Source: DAOTZS01 sp034434335
Lineage (GTDB): Bacteria > Chloroflexota > Anaerolineae > CG2-30-64-16
Direction: 5' to 3'
Length of the DNA: 11,183 nt
NCBI GenBank assembly: GCA_034434335.1
Contig: DAOTZS010000097.1
Span: 1 to 11,183, forward strand
Positions 7,027-11,183 of this stretch are shown piece after piece. The notes beneath the pieces are model-generated. The model worked only from the letters and a program-made list of their open reading frames with translations, made no database searches and had not been told where the DNA came from. A program made the position numbers and the translations under genes. How positions within the stretch are numbered: the stretch's first letter is position 1; every line of letters begins with the position of its first letter.

Positions 7027-8655
7027 TCAGGTGGCGGCCGGAGCGGAGCGCTTCCGTTCGACCACCAGCGCCAGAATGGACTCCCAGCCCAGCGTGGCGA
7101 CCAGGTTGACCAGAAAAGCCAGGAAGCCCAGGGCCATCAGGACACCGCCCACCCATGCCGCGTCCAGGTAGGCCTGGTAGGGGTTGGGTTGCGGGTAGAG
7201 CATCCGCCGTAACATCCCCTGGGAACCGGCCATGCCCATCACGTAGGTCATCAGCAGCGAGCCGACCATCCAGAGCCAGAAGTGGGCCAGGGTGAGGGAG
7301 CGGCTGCGGATTTCCCGCCCGGTGAGCATCGGCACCAGCGCATAGATGACGGCAAAGAGCAGATTGCTCAGGCCCGTCAGGAGCATGGTGTGGGCGTGGG
7401 TCATGATGACCCACATGGTGTTGTGCAGGACCATGTTGAGGCCGACGTTGGCCTGGATAAGGCCCGCTGCGCCGCCAACGATAAAGCCGAAAATGGAGCC
7501 CAGGACGAAGATCAGCGGTGGCGTGAACTTCACCGGCCGTGCTTTCCAGATGGTCATCAGCGAAGCGAAGACCGTCAGCCCCATGGTGAAGAACTCGCCC
7601 CAGGTGATGATCTGGCCTGAGAGCAGGCGCATCCATAACGGCTGGACCTGGTCACCCAGCAGATGGTGGCTCCACACCCCCAGGGAAACCAGAAGGTCTA
7701 CCATAATGACCGTGCGCACCACCGATTCCCCGTAGAGGCGACGGCCCACCAGGAGGGGAATCAACAGATACCAGACCCCGGCGGTATAGATGAGGACATT
7801 CCCATCGGCCACCATGTCCAGTCCCCACCAGAACCAGTTCTTGTAGACCAGGGCGTCCACAGCCATCGGGTTGAGGGGGTGGCCGAAGAGGGTGGCCAGG
7901 CCGTAGACCAGGATCAGCCCCCCGGCGGTGAGCAGGACGATGGCATTGATGACGGTGTCTATGGAGCCCCGCGCCACGGCGACGATGAAAACCGGCAGGC
8001 CGTTGTAATCCAGGGGGACGGCGGTTTTATCCTCCTTGCCGAAGAGGCGCATCAGGCGTGGGATGCCGAAGGCGGCTCGCAGAAACTGCCCCAAAGTGTA
8101 GGATCCGGGATTGCTCCTGGACAGGACGGTGCTGAAGATGTTGAAAGAGAAGAGCAGGATATTGATCATGATGCCGGCCGCGCCAACGGCAAAGACGATG
8201 CTGCCTACCAGCGGCACCCGGTCAAAGGAGACCGGCAGCGGCCAATAGAGGGTGTACAGGGAGTCGAAGAGCAGGAAGAAGCCCGCGCCCCAGGCCACGA
8301 AGACGCTCACCGCCTGCAACCAGAAGTTGAGCGGCACCAGGCGCTTGTGGCGGATCTCCTTCTTGAGCAACGTCGGCACCAGGTAGTAGAAGGCACCCAT
8401 CACGGCCGTGTACGCGAAGCCATACACGCCGCAGATGGGGTGCGCGGTCAGCATCGAGTAGAACACCTCAGATGACGAAGGCTCGCGGCCGACCGGACGG
8501 AACAGGTTCATGAAGGATTCCAGCCCGTACAGGGCATCCGGCGCGCTCAACTGTGTGTTCATCAGGATCCCCTCGAAGCCGTTGATCGCCAGCCAGATCA
8601 GCGCGACCACGGCAAAGCGCAGGGTCCACTTTTCATTCCAGCCGATTACTTTCAT
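7027..8655 (-). CDS. Heme-copper oxidase superfamily subunit I, non-canonical (NO-reductase-like?)
   Basis: A 542-residue integral membrane protein with about 13 hydrophobic helices, close in length to Thermus ba3 subunit I (562). From my own alignment to remembered ba3 sequence: H72 ('TAHP') and H422 are the low-spin heme ligands, H420 ('THAH') the high-spin heme ligand, and H330-H331 ('SHH') two ligands of the second metal; 'VLHNT' (409-413) is the usual block before the heme histidines. In 'FWWGLDMVAD' (275-284) D280 stands where other members have the first Cu(B) His, and D284 where the cross-linked Tyr would be. Without the Tyr, ordinary O2 reduction is doubtful. Such changes are known from NO-reductase members of the superfamily, several with altered metal ligands. 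The ATG follows a strong AAGGAGGTG site that overlaps the TAA of the subunit II gene, so translation is probably coupled. Substrate and electron donor are inference. Confidence 0.88.
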   Translation of the reverse strand: MKVIGWNEKWTLRFAVVALIWLAINGFEGILMNTQLSAPDALYGLESFMNLFRPVGREPSSSEVFYSMLTAHPICGVYGFAYTAVMGAFYYLVPTLLKKEIRHKRLVPLNFWLQAVSVFVAWGAGFFLLFDSLYTLYWPLPVSFDRVPLVGSIVFAVGAAGIMINILLFSFNIFSTVLSRSNPGSYTLGQFLRAAFGIPRLMRLFGKEDKTAVPLDYNGLPVFIVAVARGSIDTVINAIVLLTAGGLILVYGLATLFGHPLNPMAVDALVYKNWFWWGLDMVADGNVLIYTAGVWYLLIPLLVGRRLYGESVVRTVIMVDLLVSLGVWSHHLLGDQVQPLWMRLLSGQIITWGEFFTMGLTVFASLMTIWKARPVKFTPPLIFVLGSIFGFIVGGAAGLIQANVGLNMVLHNTMWVIMTHAHTMLLTGLSNLLFAVIYALVPMLTGREIRSRSLTLAHFWLWMVGSLLMTYVMGMAGSQGMLRRMLYPQPNPYQAYLDAAWVGGVLMALGFLAFLVNLVATLGWESILALVVERKRSAPAAT

Positions 8656-8667
8656 CGGGGCACCTCC

Positions 8668-9090
8668 TTATGGCACGACCTGGATCGCGTCAGGGATGAG
8701 CATCTCCGGATGCCGGGGCCCGGAGTATTCGGTGGAGCGAACATCGTAGGTGCCGGGTTCGTCAAACCGCCAGACGATGCGGTTCTCATACCCCGGGACC
8801 ACCTGCATCTGAAAGACCAGCTTGCCGTCCTTTCGGAAGACGCCAAAGCCGTAGGTAACGTCTTTACTGACGGCGATGAACTCCACGAACTGGCCGGCCT
8901 TCACCTGGATACCCTGGGGTGGAAGGCGGATTTCGTAGTTGGCGAACTCTACACGCACCTGCTCCTGGGCCGTGGGCCGGGCCCAGAGCAACCACCGATG
9001 CCAGGGCACCAGGGGGGAGAGGGTGATGGCATTGACCAGCAAGAAGACGACGACCAGAACCCCCAGCCAGATGCGCTCTTCCCGGTCCAT
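8668..9090 (-). CDS. Subunit II-like membrane cupredoxin lacking the Cu(A) site
   Basis: A 140-residue protein: one N-terminal helix (about 7-24, 'IWLGVLVVVFLLVNAITL'), then a beta-barrel outside the membrane of the cytochrome oxidase subunit II type ('FVEFIAVSKDVTYGFGVF', 'VPGYENRIVWRFDEPGTYDV'). Its size and order fit the short subunit II of B-type (ba3) oxidases. The Cu(A) loop, normally C-x3-C-x3-H-x2-M, reads S119-TEY-S123-GPR-H127-PE-M130, and the other His ligand before 'GF' is Y80. Three copper ligands including both cysteines are lost, so a binuclear Cu(A) cannot form. Quinol oxidases such as CyoA have also lost Cu(A). The second of two nearby ATGs (9090) is chosen because GGAGG lies exactly 6 nt before it. 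The stop codon overlaps the ribosome site of the subunit I gene. Confidence 0.85.
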   Translation of the reverse strand: MDREERIWLGVLVVVFLLVNAITLSPLVPWHRWLLWARPTAQEQVRVEFANYEIRLPPQGIQVKAGQFVEFIAVSKDVTYGFGVFRKDGKLVFQMQVVPGYENRIVWRFDEPGTYDVRSTEYSGPRHPEMLIPDAIQVVP

Positions 9091-9092
9091 GG

Positions 9093-9197
9093 TCATCCTC
9101 CCTTCTGCCGCACTCTGGCGGCAAAGTAGAGCATAAACAGGATTACGGCGACGACAAAGGCCGTATAGGCCCACCACAGGGTCTCTGTAATGTACAT
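9093..9197 (-). CDS. 34-residue single-helix membrane subunit (ba3 subunit IIa/CbaD-like)
   Basis: A short reading frame giving a 34-residue protein, MYITETLWWAYTAFVVAVIL followed by FMLYFAARVRQKGG. It has one hydrophobic helix (about residues 8-26) and a positively charged C-terminus, so the C-terminus is predicted inside. A strong AAGGAGG lies 6 nt before the ATG, so it is very likely translated. The stop codon at 9093-9095 is 2 nt from the subunit II start. Thermus ba3 oxidase has a 34-residue one-helix subunit IIa encoded by cbaD just before the subunit II and I genes. The same size, position and topology suggest an equivalent structural subunit. Sequence similarity at this length cannot prove homology; CcoQ-like assembly peptides are the alternative. 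Confidence 0.75.
   Translation of the reverse strand: MYITETLWWAYTAFVVAVILFMLYFAARVRQKGG
9097..9101 (-). promoter_or_regulatory. Ribosome binding site that fixes the subunit II start
   Basis: GGAGG on the minus strand, within the last codons (Gly-Gly) of the 34-residue gene. The ATG at 9096 directly abuts it, which is too close. The ATG at 9090 lies 6 nt away, which is optimal and selects that start. Confidence 0.75.
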
Positions 9198-9245
9198 TTT
9201 GCTCCTCCTTTTGGGGAATGGTTCAATTTGCCGGGAAAAGAGATG

Positions 9246-10049
9246 CTAACCAATTACAAATTTCTCCGCCACCACTACCAGATCGGCCGACTGTTCCGGG
9301 TCGAATGGCCTGGTGGGCAGGGCCATACATCCATAACTCCGCCACGATCCGAAGCCGGCCGCAGCCAGCCCTGCCACAAGGTCGGCCTCGAACAGGGGAC
9401 GTTGGGGGGTGGTGTGCACCTTGACCTCCCACCCCTGTTCCCCTTTGCGGAAGAGGGCAATGTGGAAGGCAATGCGCCTGGCAGCCGCATCATAATCCGC
9501 GAAACGCCATAGCAGCACCTCCTGACCCTGGTACATGCCTCCTTGCGCCGCAAACCAGCGGGGCTGCGTGCGCCAGCGCAGGTCGTAGTTGAGGTTCTGG
9601 GTAATGAAGAGCCCGCCCGGCCGCAGGACGGCAGCTATGCCCCGCAGCGCAGCCTCCAGCTCCTCCTGGCTCAGCAGGTGAGGTAGGGAATTGCCCAGGC
9701 AAAGGACCGCGTCGTATGGGATGGCCTGGCCGGCGGCGGCAGCCTGGCCTTCCAGTGTCGCCAGGTCGCTGACGAAGAACGGCACGTCCAGGCTGGCCGC
9801 GGCAGCTTTTTGCCGGGCCAGGGCGATCATGCCCGGGCTGACATCTGCGCCCACGACCTGGTAACCCCGGCGGGCCAGGGCCAGCGCATGTCCGCCGCTG
9901 CCGCAGGCGGCGTCGAGCACACGGCGCGCGCCGGCCTGCTCCAACATGGCCAGCAGGAAGGGCTCCTCTGCTGCCAGCCTGGCATCCCAGTCGGTCATTA
10001 CGTCGAACAGGGGGGCCAGGGCGTCATAGAACGCACCGGCTGTTTCCAT
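9246..10049 (-). CDS. Class I SAM-dependent methyltransferase
   Basis: A 267-residue cytosolic protein with a Rossmann-type methyltransferase fold. Seen: motif I 'VLDAACGSGGHALALA' (44-59) for S-adenosylmethionine binding; the acidic end of strand 2, D69 in 'VVGADVSPGMIALAR'; 'YDAVLCLGNSLPHLL' (112-126), the strand-4 block of the methyltransferase-domain-25/glycine N-methyltransferase-like group; 'VLRPGG' (141-146). The C-terminal part ('TPQRPLFEADLVAGLAAAGF') is the usual 'f(t)..el...l..aGF' helix. The substrate cannot be told from sequence; small molecules are most common in this group. The stop is 48 nt before the 34-residue subunit gene, same strand, with no terminator between, so co-transcription with the oxidase genes is plausible. 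The ATG lacks a normally spaced ribosome site: AAGGAGG (10071-10077) is 21 nt upstream. Confidence 0.88.
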   Translation of the reverse strand: METAGAFYDALAPLFDVMTDWDARLAAEEPFLLAMLEQAGARRVLDAACGSGGHALALARRGYQVVGADVSPGMIALARQKAAAASLDVPFFVSDLATLEGQAAAAGQAIPYDAVLCLGNSLPHLLSQEELEAALRGIAAVLRPGGLFITQNLNYDLRWRTQPRWFAAQGGMYQGQEVLLWRFADYDAAARRIAFHIALFRKGEQGWEVKVHTTPQRPLFEADLVAGLAAAGFGSWRSYGCMALPTRPFDPEQSADLVVVAEKFVIG

Positions 10050-10051
10050 TC

Positions 10052-10077
10052 CCGGATCTTTCCCGTCCGGCCTCCTT
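10052..10077 (-). promoter_or_regulatory. Over-spaced Shine-Dalgarno with hairpin in the spacer (methyltransferase start)
   Basis: On the minus strand AAGGAGG (10071-10077) is followed by CCGGA (10066-10070), a 9-nt loop and TCCGG (10052-10056), then the ATG at 10049. The site is 21 nt from the ATG, too far for normal use. Folding the 5-bp hairpin would remove 19 nt from the spacer. No alternative in-frame ATG, GTG or TTG lies closer to the site. Confidence 0.4.
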
Positions 10078-10119
10078 ATAGAGTTACGCTCTTTTGGGCG
10101 TATTGCCCCATCCCCTTAC

Positions 10120-10146
10120 CCTCTTCCCCGCCTTGCGGGGAAGAGG
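10120..10146. repeat. C-rich 12-bp hairpin, part of composite repeat (copy 2 module)
   Basis: CCTCTTCCCCGC (10120-10131) pairs perfectly with GCGGGGAAGAGG (10135-10146) around a CTT loop. Thirteen nucleotides later comes the GCGAAGC palindrome. The same two-part layout is found at 11101-11174. It lies in the 342-bp gap (10050-10391) between the hemerythrin and methyltransferase genes, in which I see only repeats and a candidate promoter. Confidence 0.75.
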
Positions 10147-10158
10147 AATCGAGATTAA

Positions 10159-10193
10159 GGGTATTCTGGGCGGCGAAGCCGCCCAGAATACCC
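10159..10193. repeat. GCGAAGC-core palindromic repeat, copy 2
   Basis: A perfect palindrome: GGGTATTCTGGGCG (10159-10172), core GCGAAGC (10173-10179), CGCCCAGAATACCC (10180-10193). The outer part equals copy 1 except for paired changes. It is preceded by ATCGAGATTAAG, shared in form with copy 3. It is followed by AAGGATTCCCCT (10201-10212), the reverse complement of the flank of copy 1. Confidence 0.85.
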
Positions 10194-10244
10194 CTTATCA
10201 AAGGATTCCCCTGCCCCTGTCCCCCATCTCCCGTCGGGGTGTGG

Positions 10245-10265
10245 CCCTTGGCCTGCGGCCAGGGG
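10245..10265. repeat. Hairpin with GGCC stem in the repeat cluster
   Basis: CCCTTGGCC (10245-10253) pairs with GGCCAGGGG (10257-10265) around TGC, with one G-T wobble. It is flanked by C-rich and G-rich tracts (about 10221-10240 and 10262-10280) that could extend pairing. It is part of the repeat cluster in the hemerythrin-methyltransferase gap. Confidence 0.55.
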
Positions 10266-10299
10266 AGAGGGGGAGGAGGAGTGAGGGCCCTGGGCGGCA

Positions 10300-10329
10300 A
10301 TTCTAATGACTGCAAAAAATGTAAATCAA
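10300..10329 (-). promoter_or_regulatory. Candidate sigma70-type promoter for the methyltransferase/oxidase unit
   Basis: On the minus strand TTGATT (10324-10329, four of six to consensus), an 18-bp spacer, then TAGAAT (10300-10305, five of six). Transcription would begin near 10293 and run about 245 nt through the hairpin cluster before the methyltransferase ATG. If correct, the repeats form a highly structured 5' leader. A TTTACA overlapping the -35 is too close (14 bp) to be used. Confidence 0.4.
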
Positions 10330-10391
10330 TGTCCCTGGCGAATCGAACCATCCCCTGCGTAACTGCTAATAAGCGCATAGGGCCCCCTGGA

Positions 10392-10967
10392 TCAGGTGGC
10401 AGGAGCTACAGGCAGGTTTTGGGCCTCCTGCTCCAGGGCTGCGGCCAGAGCCAGGTATTTTTCGTGTACCCCTGGGCCGGTATCTTCATGTTCAACATGC
10501 TCGAACGCCTCCACCAGCCCTGGCTGCCTGTCCAGGGGGATCACCTGGGCAGCCATCGGGAAGAGGATGCCATCTTCCTTGGCGATATGCTGGCGCAACA
10601 ATGCCGCATAGCCCCGCGCATTGCGGATTACCTCATGCGCTGCTGTGGGGTCGCCGGCCGCGAGCTTCTGGGCAGCCGCGCGCAGGTTGCGAGTGAAGGC
10701 GCGGCCCTCCTCATGTTCGGCCAGCATCACCGCGAGCGGCCCCACCTGAAGCGGCATGCCATTATCGGCCATGGCCTTGAAGAGCACCCCCTCCTCCTTC
10801 TTGTGGTGGCAACTGTCGGCAAAACCCTTGATGAAGTCGGTGGCGTCCAGGAAGAAGCCAGGGCGCACAGGTTGCCCTTTTTCCAGGCACGTGGCAGCCT
10901 GTTCCAGGCTGGCGATCACCCGTTCGATGACACGGTGCTCTTCCATCAGAATGGCAGTTGCTTGCAT
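10392..10967 (-). CDS. Hemerythrin (HHE cation-binding) domain protein
   Basis: A 191-residue single-domain four-helix-bundle protein expected to hold a non-heme di-iron site. Likely ligands: H11 ('MEEHRVIERV'), H54 or H55 with E58/E59 ('DSCHHKKEEGVLF'), H85 ('AEHEEGR') and H127 with E131 ('LRQHIAKEDGILFPMA'). This is the typical pattern of bacterial hemerythrin-domain proteins of 180-200 residues. Members bind O2 or take part in NO, O2 or iron-sulfur-repair responses (as in YtfE/RIC). C27 and C53 are not in a metal motif. AGGAG lies 8 nt before the ATG. It is the first gene of the minus-strand run that leads into the oxidase operon. No signal peptide, so cytosolic. The exact role, O2 store, NO sensor or scavenger, is not decided by the sequence. 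Confidence 0.9.
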   Translation of the reverse strand: MQATAILMEEHRVIERVIASLEQAATCLEKGQPVRPGFFLDATDFIKGFADSCHHKKEEGVLFKAMADNGMPLQVGPLAVMLAEHEEGRAFTRNLRAAAQKLAAGDPTAAHEVIRNARGYAALLRQHIAKEDGILFPMAAQVIPLDRQPGLVEAFEHVEHEDTGPGVHEKYLALAAALEQEAQNLPVAPAT

Positions 10968-11085
10968 GGTTATCTCCTCTCTCGGTAAATTGATGCAAAA
11001 GTTCCTGGTTAGGCCCCGATTAGTGCTTTCTAAGGCTGGATTCTATACTTTCCGGATTGACCCCCACCCCCGGCCCGTGCTTGCC

Positions 11086-11119
11086 TCCCGCGCAGCGGGA
11101 CGCCCCCTATCAGGGGGCG
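11086..11119. repeat. Two adjoining GC-rich hairpins (copy 3 module)
   Basis: TCCCGC (11086-11091) pairs with GCGGGA (11095-11100) around GCA. Directly next to it CGCCCCC (11101-11107) pairs with GGGGGCG (11113-11119) around TATCA. They stand upstream of the copy 3 palindrome as the C-rich hairpin does for copy 2. The rest of the region upstream of the hemerythrin start (10968-11085) shows no convincing promoter or operator. Confidence 0.65.
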
Positions 11120-11135
11120 GGGAGATCGGCATTAA

Positions 11136-11174
11136 GGGGGTTTCTGGGGCGGCGAAGCCGCCCCAGAAACCCCC
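11136..11174. repeat. GCGAAGC-core palindromic repeat, copy 3
   Basis: A perfect palindrome: GGGGGTTTCTGGGGCG (11136-11151), core GCGAAGC (11152-11158), CGCCCCAGAAACCCCC (11159-11174). It is preceded by ATCGGCATTAAG (11125-11136), which matches copy 2 at all but the two middle bases. It is upstream of the hemerythrin gene and near the window end, so its right flank cannot be compared. Confidence 0.85.
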
Positions 11175-11183
11175 ACACTTGGG

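Noticed and set aside
7663..8475. Open frame of 270 codons on the plus strand opposite oxidase subunit I
   Set aside because: Its translation is rich in His, Asp, Glu, Gln and Gly, the usual mirror of hydrophobic transmembrane codons. The minus-strand frame has clear heme ligands.
7027..8655. Ordinary ba3-type O2-reducing cytochrome oxidase
   Set aside because: The first Cu(B) His and the cross-linked Tyr are both replaced by Asp, and the partner subunit II has no Cu(A) ligands, so standard cytochrome c oxidase activity is unlikely.
10076..10378. Small protein gene (about 100 residues, minus strand) in the repeat cluster
   Set aside because: The frame is made mostly of repeat sequence, Pro/Gln-rich, with no ribosome site.
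9810..10988. Open frame of 392 codons on the plus strand across the methyltransferase-hemerythrin gap
   Set aside because: It runs through two convincing minus-strand genes and through palindromic repeats; no domain is visible.
10968..11085. Promoter or FNR/NO-regulator site upstream of the hemerythrin gene (TATAGAAT; TTGATGCAAAAGTT)
   Set aside because: No -35 element fits the TATAGAAT, and the TTGAT half-site has no matching ATCAA half at the right spacing.
10120..11174. CRISPR array, because several short repeats recur
   Set aside because: The repeats are single palindromes in separate intergenic regions, with no regular spacing, no spacers and no cas genes.

Overview
The window is GC-rich bacterial DNA with closely packed genes. 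The gene content (a long-form Lhr helicase, a divergent heme-copper oxidase operon, a hemerythrin) and the many palindromic intergenic repeats suggest a Chloroflexota-like (Anaerolineae or relative) chromosome or metagenomic contig. That assignment is inference, because no phylogenetic marker is present. I see no rRNA, tRNA, CRISPR array, transposase or phage gene.

Left part, plus strand (1-1274): the last codons of a PDZ-domain protein, then an intact uroporphyrinogen-decarboxylase-like (URO-D/corrinoid methyltransferase superfamily) gene. The convergent gap (1275-1497) holds a near-perfect 16-bp inverted repeat and a strong terminator that points at the helicase gene.

Middle, minus strand (1498-6201): a 1567-residue Lhr helicase. 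A good sigma70-type promoter sits so close to its ATG that the mRNA is predicted to be leaderless, and a 7-bp inverted repeat overlaps the -10 box. The gap upstream (6223-6407) carries a 58-bp cruciform repeat.

Right part, all minus strand (read from 10967 down to 6408): a hemerythrin, a class I SAM methyltransferase, a 34-residue one-helix membrane protein, a subunit-II cupredoxin, a 13-helix subunit I, and an AhpC/TSA-type redoxin. The three central genes have the order and sizes of the Thermus ba3 oxidase genes cbaD-cbaB-cbaA. The catalytic chemistry has been rebuilt, however. Subunit I keeps all heme histidines and the HH pair of the metal site, but has Asp in place of the first Cu(B) histidine and Asp in place of the cross-linked Tyr. 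Subunit II has Ser-x3-Ser in place of the Cu(A) Cys-x3-Cys and Tyr in place of the Cu(A) His. Together this points to an unusual NO-reductase-like or otherwise non-canonical heme-copper enzyme without Cu(A). It is flanked by a hemerythrin and a redoxin that would suit NO, O2 or peroxide stress. This operon is the most interesting content of the window.

Three intergenic regions carry copies of one palindrome family built on the same GCGAAGC core, with paired changes in the stems. Two copies share a further upstream hairpin and an ATCG-NN-ATTAAG block.
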